A stretch of 64,000 bases of DNA from positions 24,735,501-24,799,500 of the forward strand of contig CM050454.1 in assembly GCA_027563935.2 (NCBI GenBank). The letters run 5' to 3'. Shown here piece by piece: positions 56,135 to 64,000 of the stretch. Every line of letters begins with the position of its first letter. Positions within the stretch are counted from its first letter, which is position 1. The DNA comes from Costus lasius. Taxonomy: Eukaryota; Streptophyta; Magnoliopsida; Zingiberales; Costaceae. The position numbers were made by a program, and so were the translations under genes. The notes under the pieces were generated by a model. That model had not been told where the DNA came from. It ran no database searches and saw only the letters and a list, made by a program, of their open reading frames with translations.

Positions 56135-57118
56135 TTATAGTAGGTTAAGGCAAGGTTAAGGCTGTGAGTTCCTCATCTTCATCTTCTGGTGCCATGCGGA
56201 TTTGGTTGTAGCCTATGTATCCGTCCATGAAGGACAGGGCAAAGGAACGAGGGATATGCTTTCTGAGAAGCTAGCTCAAAATAGGCTTTCTGCCTTGTCA
56301 AGTACCAAATCGGGAGATGTGAATGAAGAAGAAAGAGCGCGAAAGACAACTATCGACTTCGGGATCAGCAGGAGGGGAATGAGTGGCAGATTCCACTCCA
56401 CATTAGGAGGCGTAGGCTTTGGGAGGGATGGATGTTCGAGAGAAGGGGGCTGTTCTGTTTCCGTTTCAAGCAGACGAGAGAGACGGGGCGCAGCAGGTCA
56501 TAAGGAGAAAAATCAGGATTTAGTGAATCCCCGCCTACATACACATAACACATACAGATAGATGGGGAAGATGGATGAAGAAGTATAGCTAGCTTCTAAG
56601 TGAAATTCAGCAATGGAAAGAACGACGACCTAGGAGGTAGTAGTAGTACGAAGCCGGAAGGTGGTTTGATTCAGAAGTTGAGTGAGGAGACGGACCACTT
56701 GCCAGCCAAATCGAGGGTACTTATTCTTCACTGGCTCCTTCCTTTAGAAGCTTTTGTCATGACTTCCGGCCGCTCTGGCTTAATGACCCTATGGCCCAGC
56801 TGACAAGGAACCTACTTCAAAAGGGCTTCCCCCTCCCGTATGTTCTTCCCTGGCTACTATGATTGCTATACATTCGAAACACCCCTGTACTCTTTTAACA
56901 ATCAGCTTCTTATCAATTAAACATCGCTCATTCCTATCTGCTCTGCATTGTGTCAATAGTATGAACTTCCTAATATTTGTGTTTGTTTTTGTCATGGTGG
57001 TTGCTTTCATTCTTCTTCTAGACTGGTTTTGCAAGAAAGACTGTTGAATCCTAAATGGATTGCTGATTTGACACCTTCTCCTCAACCAAGCGGCCAGGGT
57101 ACTACGGCAGAGGGAAAT
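56135..57118. other. Mitochondrial-type intergenic DNA
   Basis: Open frames at 56,202-56,561 (+) and 56,789-57,160 (-) have no motif I recognise. No repeat family member is seen until 57,119. Confidence 0.5.
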
Positions 57119-57135
57119 TAACAGAGAGAGGAACG
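57119..57135 (+). repeat. Diverged TAAGAGAGAGG repeat
   Basis: TAACAGAGAGAGGAACG, with a two-base expansion. It abuts the hairpin cluster that starts at 57,131. Confidence 0.65.
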
Positions 57136-57276
57136 AGCAAGCGGAGGTTTGAACCAACAAGCGGAGGTGAAAACCGGAGCGCGTTAGGGGAGCGCGTTAG
57201 TGCTTGACTCCGCGCGTTAGGAGGCTTGAACATAGAAGGGCGCGTTAGTTCGTTTGACTCTGCGCGTTAGGAGTGA
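57131..57276. repeat. GC-rich hairpin-repeat cluster
   Basis: The densest cluster: two AAGCGGAGGT words, ACCGGAGCGCGTTAGG, and five GCGCGTTAG words (57,179, 57,192, 57,213, 57,241 and 57,264), several preceded by TGACTCC or TTTGACTC. Confidence 0.88.
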
Positions 57277-57357
57277 ATTTATTATTGTTCTCAACACGGA
57301 GTTCCCCTCGTATCATCTCACCTAACCAAGGCGCCTTTTTGAAGGGCAGGAGCATAA

Positions 57358-57373
57358 ACGTTCCTCTCTCTTA
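57358..57373 (-). repeat. TAAGAGAGAGG repeat, short form
   Basis: Reverse complement of TAAGAGAGAGGAACGT, with ATTA on its outer side. It forms an inverted pair with 57,521. Confidence 0.88.
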
Positions 57374-57520
57374 ATTACCTTGGCCTTGGCATAGGAGCTC
57401 CCGGAATCGCAAATTGGAGGCAATGTTCTCATAAAGCTAGATATGACCAAAGCCTACGACAGCCCTTCCTTTTTTTTTAAGCTAAAATAGAGTTTCAGCG
57501 AAAGATGGATCAGTGGTAAT

Positions 57521-57536
57521 TAAGAGAGAGGAACGT
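57521..57536 (+). repeat. TAAGAGAGAGG repeat, short form, inside LINE remnant
   Basis: TAAGAGAGAGGAACGT between the two RT blocks. GGTAAT precedes it, as it does (inverted) at 57,358. Confidence 0.88.
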
Positions 57537-57850
57537 TGTTTACGAACTGCTGGTTTTCGGCAGTGTGCATGGTTATTTCAAATCCTCACGGGGACTAAGG
57601 CAGGGAGACCCGCTGGCTCCAAGTTACATGTTAGCAGCTTGTGATTGCATTTCTTCTTTCCCGTACATCAGTGATTATGCGGATAATCAACAATCGACAG
57701 CGTTTAGTAATGAGCAATTGAATTATCCGGGTCACGAACGGTATTCGATTTCTTTTAACAGCAGCAAAGCATTCGAACTTGGGAGATGCGAAAAAAAGGC
57801 TATTCTATTCCTTTCCTTCTTCAAGCAAGATAGTATGCACAGGTGAGAAC

Positions 57851-58598
57851 ATCCCTAATGGATTTCTAGGAGTTCTTCCTCTTTATCTGGTTCGGTTTTC
57901 CTAGGGTTCTCTTTCGGCCTTTGTGGTCTTTCTCTTGGTCAAAAGCTAACACTACTCCGAGTGGCCAAGCCAAGAAGAATCGAATCATCGCCCGAAGAGC
58001 TGAGTGACAGCTCAAAGCGTAGAGGCAATTCCTGATCTTATCTTTATATAAATAGTTTAATCGAAGACAGATCGTAGTTACGAGAAGAAAGGTATGCCGG
58101 TTGATGGATGTTTCAACTTTGTTTACCGAATTTCATTGTTTTTCGGTCGTGGTACTTTTAGTTGGTCTTCTGTGTACCCAGAGAAAGGGGACCAGATCGA
58201 ATTAGCTCTGGTTCAAGGAGCCTAGCCTGATTTCGTAGCCAAGGGCGTGAAGGCTCTCCTTCAGAGATGGAGAGAAAGGGCTGGTATAGAATCCGATCTT
58301 TCTCTTTGAACGAATCCGGTGCTAGTCTTTACTGCCCTCCTCCCTCCCTAGCTACTTTCATACCAGTCAATCTCACATCAGGAAGAGCCTTTGGTTCTGT
58401 GATCACTAGACGAGATTCTGGTTCAGAACCAGCAGACTAGCTTTCCAAGGACTGTGGAATAGCCGAGTCAAAGTCAAGTAGCCAAGGATAGGGCTTTGAA
58501 GTGGTAAGTTGCGGGGTAGCCAGGCCCAGTAGGCAGAGCGGTCCAATCAGGCCAGTCAATATCTCGAGCAAGAAGCAAGCAGCACATCAAGCGGAGTC
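57851..58598. other. Mitochondrial-type intergenic DNA
   Basis: No recognisable gene or repeat in about 750 bp. Confidence 0.5.
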
Positions 58599-58627
58599 TT
58601 CAATCCCTAATGAGTACCTCTCTCTTA
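58599..58627 (-). repeat. TAAGAGAGAGG repeat, long form
   Basis: Reverse complement of TAAGAGAGAGGTAC followed by TCATTAGGGATTGAA. Confidence 0.9.
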
Positions 58628-59070
58628 CAAGAAGAACATAGGCTGGATCGATTCGTTTTCTTGTCGAAGGCTACCAATGGAAGTGTTTTCACCCACAGAG
58701 CTATAGTCAAGCATTCAATCATTCTGCGTTGAGTTGAGTATGGCTCCACTACAATTGGGTTCTGGTGACTCAGATGGCATGACTCTGAACGAAAGACTTG
58801 CTCGTGTCTTCGCTTAGACCTTTTCGTTCCACTCTTATACGCTTCACTACTCCCTTTGTGCTGTGAACCTGATTCTCCTTCCAATGTGGATAGGTGGGTA
58901 GGTAGACACCTCTTTTTGAGCCAGGAGCCGCGTCTGCTTTCTCCGTCTGTTGGCATTGAGTGCTAGACCACCTTTGATGTTGACCCTGACTCTGAGTGGT
59001 TAGAGGATCAGCAGCAAACCTATGATATTATATAACTTACCACCTCTATCTCGAGAAAGGAAAACCAAAA

Positions 59071-59775
59071 ATGACAATCCATGATATTGTTTGTCAAAAA
59101 TTACTGCGTACGAACGCACATCTCGGCCGTCGGGTAGCTGCTCACCATTTCAAAGTCTATATCTGTGGTTCCAGAAATGGAATTGCTATTCTCGATTCAG
59201 ACAAGACACTGATTTGTTTACGAAACGCTTTGAATTTTATAGGATCCCCCATTCGTCAAAAAGGCCGTTCCTTCCTTTTAAAGACCAATCAACTATTGTT
59301 ATATGAGATCATGGAAGAAATGGCGAGCTGTATCAATTATAAGAGAGAGGAACGTTGGAGGATCGGGGCTTTTTTGACCAATTCTTGTTCAAGTCCGAAA
59401 AAAATCCGTTCGAGAAAGAATCAGATCCATTTAGGGTCGAACCAACAACCTGATTGTGTCATTATTCTGGATGCAGATAGAAAGTCTTCGGTCATACTGG
59501 AAGCTGATCGATCACAAATACCTATAGCATCCTTAGTTGATTCTACGATCCCATTGAGATCCTATAAAATCATCACTTATCCCATTCCAGCGAATGATCC
59601 CATACAGTTCTTATATCTATTTCGTCATTCGATCACGAAAACAGTGATTCTTGAACAAAACAGAATCGTTGCGATTCAAGAGAAGAAAGAAAACCGTGTG
59701 GTTTATTCAAGCATAGGAAGCTCTTCAAATAATGAACGGAGTCTAATTGAGAAAAAAATGATTGCGGGGGTGTAA
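59071..59775 (+). CDS. rps2: Mitochondrial ribosomal protein S2
   Basis: This encodes small-subunit protein S2 of the mitochondrial ribosome. From ATG 59,071 it has the N-terminal S2 block (TNAHLGRRVAAHHFKVYICG, residues 11-30), IAILDSDKTLICLRNALNFI (38-57), the CVIILDADRKSSVILEADRS block (about 149-168), and IPIASLVDSTIPLRSYKI, which corresponds to the IPxxxxxDTN region. An extension follows and ends at TAA 59,773-59,775. The frame is open for 234 codons. Angiosperm mitochondrial S2 can carry longer C-terminal extensions, so the end may be shortened. At codons 91-96, in CINYKREERWRIGA, a 16-bp copy of the dispersed repeat (59,340-59,355) is embedded in frame. C-to-U editing is expected but cannot be read from DNA. 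Confidence 0.9.
   Translation: MTIHDIVCQKLLRTNAHLGRRVAAHHFKVYICGSRNGIAILDSDKTLICLRNALNFIGSPIRQKGRSFLLKTNQLLLYEIMEEMASCINYKREERWRIGAFLTNSCSSPKKIRSRKNQIHLGSNQQPDCVIILDADRKSSVILEADRSQIPIASLVDSTIPLRSYKIITYPIPANDPIQFLYLFRHSITKTVILEQNRIVAIQEKKENRVVYSSIGSSSNNERSLIEKKMIAGV
59340..59355 (+). repeat. TAAGAGAGAGG repeat, short form, inside rps2
   Basis: TAAGAGAGAGGAACGT lies within the rps2 reading frame and supplies KREER. The match to the consensus is exact. Confidence 0.9.
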
Positions 59776-60300
59776 AATGTTTGAAAATTGACAAAAAAAT
59801 TGTAGTGATTGGCGCACCTGTTGAAAAACAGAAAATTCACATTGGTTCGGATTTTTTTTCGTATTATGATTGTGTTAATCTTGTCGCCGATTTGTCGGCT
59901 TTTTCTTGCATTTGTTTCTTCTGTCCACAAGTTCTTAGGCGGATTTGTCGACTCATGGCAGATCCTCGATCTAATCAAGTCCGTCTCGTCTTTCGAAAGC
60001 AGCGGAGAGTCGAGTCAAAGCTCCAATGAGGTCGAGGTACCAGTCGAACAAAACACACATTCGAGTGACCAGCTCCAATGAAAGACAAGTTTGAGGGCCC
60101 GAGCCGACGGCTCTTGAGAGGTTTCGTGCCCAAAACTCCTCATTGGAGAACGAGCTCTTTGCTCGTATCCGAAGCCTGGAAAGCCAATTAGCTCACCTCC
60201 TCAACTCAACGCAGGCGAATATGAACGTCTGGTCAAAGGAAAGGGGACTCAAGAAGGATACAAGCCCCCCAGATGTAGTCTGTAACAGGGCGAACTGGGT
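59776..60300 (+). other. Region downstream of rps2
   Basis: A frame at about 59,809-60,081 without an ATG encodes one likely membrane segment (FRIMIVLILSPICRLFLAFV) and a Ser/Glu-rich tail. A second frame from 60,143 starts MENELFARIRSLESQLAHLL, which looks like a short coiled coil. I do not recognise either. They could be a degraded S2 extension or chimeric ORFs of the kind common in plant mtDNA. Confidence 0.35.
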
Positions 60301-60307
60301 TACCAAA

Positions 60308-60382
60308 GTCACGATCAGCATAGAATGGAAGAAATCCAGACCACCCATCTGGAAAGCGCTGGTTCGAGTCCAGCTCGTGACA
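60308..60382 (+). tRNA. tRNA-like sequence, probable pseudogene
   Basis: GTCACGA (60,308-60,314) pairs with TCGTGAC (60,375-60,381) as a 7-bp acceptor stem. CCAGA/TCTGG (60,336-60,340 and 60,348-60,352) encloses a 7-base loop. GCTGG-TTCGAGT-CCAGC (60,358-60,374) is a canonical T arm. The total of 75 nt is right for a tRNA. Against it, the D arm is poor, and the anticodon loop CCACCCA lacks U33 and suggests no normal anticodon. It is probably a decayed tRNA gene or a coincidence. Confidence 0.35.
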
Positions 60383-61308
60383 AGGCCTTTGGTCATATCT
60401 CGGCGCCTCCGTTTTATCCCGGACCCATTTTTCGCTGGTAAATACGGGATAGGATCCACTCTACTCTGGCAGCTGAGCTTCTTTACTGTCTCTTGTGCTG
60501 GTTGTTCAATACTCCCATCAATCAACGGAACGTAGTGCGGTAGCTGTGCCATCTGAAGCTTTGGAAGGAAGCCGAATGATTGTTATTCCACTTACAGTGC
60601 CTCTATCGAAGCAGAACAAGTCTCATATTCCTGCCCCAGTTTGAAGGGATGATATTTCGATCCAAACCCGACACATCCTTCTTTCTATACAAAATTTGTT
60701 CGTCTTGTTTAGCCTTTTTGTTGTTTTAGAGATAGATGTGAAGGGGAGAACTGCAAGAAAGCAAAAGCCTAGCCTAGTACGAGAGTACTATAAAAAGCCA
60801 ACACTGACGTGGCCAAAAGCCAATCATCATCGAAAAAAAGCCTAGTTCCTTCGTACCCAAGGGATGAGACTTGCCAACGATGAGACTTGAACTGCTTGAG
60901 AATACGCTCGGCCATCTTTTCGGCATCCCTCAAACCCGTGGCGAAAGGAAGGGTTGAATCAAATGCTTATAGATTAGATACGGGGCTTCTTTATTCTATT
61001 CTCGGGTGGACGGACTACATTATAGGGAGGGTGCTAACATCATATGGATCAGGACAACCTATATTTGATGGGTCAGGTGCGCTGCTATCGAAACGAAATA
61101 AGTACTGCTACCAGAAATGAGATACTATAAAGAGTCGTTCTCTAAGCATGTCTTAACCCACATAGAGCTTTTGGTATGAAAAAAGTCATGCAGTCGAGAA
61201 CTCACTTTGCTCTCGAGCTACCGCTCCGTGGGCGTACTTGTGCGGATTGATCAGATTTGTCGGCGTCAACGGATATAGCCCTATGACGCCCGGAACCGAA
61301 GCGAGGAA
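60383..61308. other. Mitochondrial-type intergenic DNA
   Basis: No gene recognised. The short frames (for example 60,887-61,120) carry no known motif. Confidence 0.5.
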
Positions 61309-61337
61309 TTCAATCCCTAATGAGTTCCTTTCTCTTA
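61309..61337 (-). repeat. TAAGAGARAGG repeat, long form
   Basis: Reverse complement of TAAGAGAAAGGAAC followed by TCATTAGGGATTGAA, identical to 49,895-49,923. Confidence 0.9.
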
Positions 61338-61560
61338 TTCTTAACCGCCATACCCCCCTTTCTCTAATAATGGCGGTAAGCGGTCTCTGTTCCAAGTACA
61401 TCAAGACCCCATAGCTACTTAGGGTTTTTGACGAATGGGTCCAGATCCACGAATCCCTAGTATAGTTGCCTAAAGCAATTAATGCCGCAACACAATAAGG
61501 CTTTTCGCTCTAGTTGGGCAATGCAAGGAGGCCTCTTTCGCCATTCTTTCTAAATGAGAA

Positions 61561-61613
61561 AGTCTGATTAGTTCAGTTCGGTAGAACATGAGAGGATAAT
61601 TTATTCACAGACT
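61561..61613 (+). pseudogene. Possible tRNA-Trp 5' fragment
   Basis: TTAGTTCAGTTCGGTAGAAC (61,568-61,587) is the D-arm sequence of plastid-type tRNA-Trp as I remember it. AGTCTG at 61,561 can pair with CAGACT at 61,608, but no anticodon or T arm follows, so at most this is a fragment. Confidence 0.35.
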
Positions 61614-62866
61614 AAATGAGAGAGTCTTCGTTCGCCAGGTGGCTCGCTCCAGGTGCATGAGTTGCTTTGCTGGCTGGCGTAAAATTCTTATACGAAATGG
61701 CTTGCTTTCTCTTTAAATTAAAGCTGATCTGTTGTTCTGATTCCGATGACGGATACTCTATTCCGCCTATACAACCACCTTGCTTGGTGGTTCGGAAGTC
61801 TGGGTATCTGCTTAAGTGGTCTGCTCATACCGTTCCAAAAAGAGCTGCGCTGACAGGGAGACGGGTGAAAATTTCATTGCAATCAAAGGCGCTATGACCA
61901 CGGAGCATGCCAACAAGGCAAACTCAGAAAAGAGTCTCCTGTCCCAGGTCACTGAAAGGGAGATACTCGCAGCCGAGCTCTCGCTCTTTCCCACTCCCGC
62001 TGCCAACTTCGCGATAGAACGACCATGCGAAGGGATACGGATAGGCTGCCCTCCCACATTACAGCGTTCGCGTGCACCTTCCCGGATTTTCAAATATTTT
62101 CAGGCCACCCATGATCCAAAAAATCAAGGTATAGATAGAGGATGGGTACTACACTCGACGCACGGACCGTTCACTTTGTTTTTTCTGTAGATTCCGAAAT
62201 ACTCGATCGATTTCGACGGCATTGATGAAAAGTTTCTTCTTTCCTATGCGACAAGTGGGCCGTCAGTCCTTTCTCTCTCTTGAGGGGGCACCGAAAGGGC
62301 TTTCTTCGACCTTAACCGATAATCCAACTTTGACCGGAATGAAAGAAGGCTGGGGAAAGCATCAAGACTTGAAAGTTTCAGACTCTACATCAGCTTAGTT
62401 AGAAGAAAATAAGAGGAGTCAGGGAAGAGTGACAACTAGAGGAGTACCGCCTAGAAAATATGCCTTCCGCGGAGTTTGACCCGCGAATAGTGGCCTTGAG
62501 ATAGAGGATTGAGCGCCATATAGCTAGCTAAGACCGGCTGACGAACGAGAGAGCATAGGTTTCGGGTAGAGTATCCAGAGATTCTATAGTCACTGGCTGC
62601 TTTGAACTTGCTTTTCCCTCGGTTCGACCCCTTGGAGGAATCCGGCCTATAAGAGGAAGCAGGGGCGGTACTTTTACGGGATTCCCTCCCATGAGTTTCA
62701 TTTCCCCGTTCTTACCTCGGGCAGGTAAGCATAGACTAGGGACAAGAATCAGATGTCACCGGTCTTTTATTGAAATAGTGAGTCATAATGCCTAGGATAG
62801 GCACTTAGCTTCCACACTTGGACACTTGAAAAGCGTTTTCTTTTTGTTTAGAGACTACGGGTCAAA
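61614..62866. other. Mitochondrial-type intergenic DNA
   Basis: Overlapping frames on both strands near 61,810-62,190 encode about 93 and 124 codons. Neither has a recognised motif. No repeat family members are seen. Confidence 0.5.
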
Positions 62867-62915
62867 CCAAGCGAGAAAACGGAAAGCGCTAACGAGCAAG
62901 CAGCAAGTGTAGGCT
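62867..62915 (+). repeat. 49-bp exact direct repeat, copy 1
   Basis: It starts CCAAGCGAGAAAACGG and ends AGCAAGTGTAGGCT. It is identical to 63,662-63,710. The first 27 bp occur inverted at 52,461. Confidence 0.93.
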
Positions 62916-63030
62916 AGCGCGTTCCGGCGAAAGCCGGAGCTTGCTGCCAACAAGCGGAGTTGACTCCACGCGTACTATTAATTGCGCGCTCCGTAAACGG
63001 AGCTTGTTGGTAACAGAGCGCGCATTGAGT
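62916..63030. repeat. GC-rich hairpin-repeat cluster
   Basis: Contains CCGGCGAAAGCCGG (62,931), GCGGAGTTGACTCC (62,954), GCGTACTATTAATTGC (62,970) and GCGCTCCGTAAACGGAGC (62,986). It directly follows copy 1 of the 49-bp repeat. Confidence 0.88.
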
Positions 63031-63519
63031 TCTTTCTTAGCTCGAGATCGAGAGAAATCAAAGCTACTCTAACCGTAACTGGCTGGCTTTCTCCCACCGG
63101 AACAGGCTCGCAAGAAGAACATTGGATTCAGAGAAGGCAAAATCGCTGGAAGGGCTACAACTGGAACTCCAATTCAACCTGACTAGCTATACGGTACAGG
63201 CTGACTTCCAGAAAGATAGAGATTAGTCTTAGCCTAAGCCTAGCCGCCCTATCCCATATAATATGAAAAAGCCCTAGAACGGACTGGCCTATCCCGACGC
63301 TTGACTCCTTAGCAACCTATGTGTGAAATCGCCTACCATTATTCTATATCCCAAAGAAAGCGAGCTTCCAATAAAAGAGTAAACGAAAAACCTATGACTA
63401 GTGATCAGCCTTGACTAGCCCGCGTTGAGCAGTGCTTTTCTTTCCCCTATGAGTCATTAGTACCTGTTCAGCCTGTCATGTGCTTCCTTGCCTTTTAGTC
63501 TGTAATTGGACTTGCATAC

Positions 63520-63555
63520 TAACGCGCGGAGTCAACTCCGCTTGTTCCCTCCGCC
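63520..63555. repeat. GC-rich hairpin repeat
   Basis: CTAACGCGCGGAGTCAACTC then CGCTTG. GCGGAGT-CA-ACTCCGC is a 7-bp-stem hairpin. Confidence 0.85.
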
Positions 63556-63661
63556 TGGGGAAACGAAAGACAAGCATGAAATGAAAAAGGAGATACTCTT
63601 ATTGCTGCCTACCTATATCCATTCCTTGGCTTGGCATGAATAGCGTGACGGGAAAGCTACT

Positions 63662-63710
63662 CCAAGCGAGAAAACGGAAAGCGCTAACGAGCAAGCAGCA
63701 AGTGTAGGCT
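63662..63710 (+). repeat. 49-bp exact direct repeat, copy 2
   Basis: Identical to 62,867-62,915. As there, a cluster of GC-rich hairpin repeats follows. Confidence 0.93.
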
Positions 63711-63734
63711 TTCGAACTTATTGAATAAAACATA

Positions 63735-63842
63735 AAGCGGAGCGCGTACTATTAATTGCAAACGGAGGCAACGGAGTGCGCCTCTGCGCGGAGGTGAAAA
63801 CCTCCGCTTGTTGGTTCAAACCGGAGCGCGTTAGTGAATTAC
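63735..63842. repeat. GC-rich hairpin-repeat cluster
   Basis: Contains GCGGAGCGCGTACTATTAAT then TGC, GCGGAGGTGAAAACCTCCGC (hairpin at 63,789-63,808), CTTGTTGGTTCAAACC and GGAGCGCGTTAG. Confidence 0.88.
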
Positions 63843-64000
63843 TCCACTCTCTAGTATGTCTCCCGGTTGTATGGCACAAACCGAAGGCTGGAGAACTGAA
63901 GCTGAACGGAGACGGTTTGAGCTCTCTTTCCTGGCTTGGCTCACTGAGGTTAGATCGTCTTGTTTCGTAACCGTACCTAACTTGATCTGCGTCCCTTCCC

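Larger units (their letters stand above)
57358..57850 (+). pseudogene. LINE-type reverse transcriptase remnant (+ strand)
   Basis: At about 57,415-57,475 the translation reads GGNVLIKLDMTKAYDSPSFF, matching the VxxKLDMxKAYDRVxW block of plant LINE RT. After a gap holding a short repeat (57,521), VHGYFKSSRGLRQGDPLAPS (about 57,563-57,622) matches the GxFxSSRGLRQGDPLSP block. The palm catalytic block is degraded (ISDYADNQQ). Two TAAGAGAGAGG repeats, at 57,358 (inverted) and 57,521 (direct), flank the first block. The orientation is opposite to the LINE remnant at 55,790-56,085. Confidence 0.85.

Noticed and set aside
61812..62190. Overlapping 93- and 124-codon frames on opposite strands
   Set aside because: At most one could be real, and neither has a known domain or a flanking signal.
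44561..64000. Other mitochondrial genes (rRNA, nad, cox, atp, cob)
   Set aside because: I looked for their hallmark segments and saw none. Only rps2 is supported.

Overview
The window looks like flowering-plant DNA with two unlike halves. Positions 1 to about 44,300 are AT-rich and consist almost entirely of nested, decayed LTR retrotransposons, as in nuclear heterochromatin. Most are Ty3/gypsy elements of Athila type: a protease with DLGA in place of DSGA, no integrase chromodomain, and a TGGCGCC...GGGGA primer-binding site. A few are Ty1/copia elements with a TGGTATCAGAG primer-binding site. From about 44,350 to the end the DNA is more GC-rich, lacks nuclear repeats and looks mitochondrial. 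Its one recognisable gene is mitochondrial rps2 (59,071-59,775). Core eudicots have mostly lost mitochondrial rps2, so a monocot or an early-diverging angiosperm is likeliest. The join is either a nuclear copy of mtDNA (NUMT) abutting retrotransposons or a mitochondrial contig with a large nuclear insert. The sequence alone does not decide which.

Left half. Outer element O (+ strand) runs from a pol fragment at 312 through an extra ORF after pol (5,118-5,849, resuming at 18,236-18,905) to a truncated 3' LTR at 21,791. Solo LTR 1,610-3,521 (target duplication CCGCT) and complete element A (5,850-18,235, minus strand, target duplication CACTC) are inserted in it. Deleted element B (11,249-13,649, target duplication AGTAT) sits inside the reverse transcriptase of A. 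To the right are a second gypsy element D (about 22,430-25,896), remnants of another gypsy element (25,897-28,063), a copia LTR fragment (28,064-28,779), a non-autonomous gypsy-like element E (30,175-37,817) in which pol is replaced by an acidic ORF, another integrase tail (37,818-38,180), and a copia element (38,762-44,340) carrying a solo LTR (42,615-44,293, target duplication CTATG). Almost every ORF here is broken.

Shared, poorly explained signals in the left half are: arrays of short dyads (TTACGG...CCGTAA and variants) in LTRs and in post-pol spacers; a hairpin (CTTGGG-AGGCAA-CCCAAG) just after the pol stop in six elements; a conserved LTR 3' end (GTGCACTTGCGGA); and a perfect 74-bp palindrome at 22,141-22,214.

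Right half. Besides rps2 it holds remnants of a gypsy gag-protease region (49,371-51,790) and of LINE-type reverse transcriptase (55,790-56,085 and 57,358-57,850). It also carries 15 copies of a 16- or 29-bp sequence, TAAGAGAGAGGWACGT with or without a second tail. Copies interrupt rps2, the gypsy remnant and both LINE remnants, so the sequence appears to have spread by insertion. A second family of GC-rich mini-hairpins (GCGCTCCGTAAACGGAG, GCGCGTTAG and relatives) forms seven clusters. These two repeat families are the best candidates for something undescribed.
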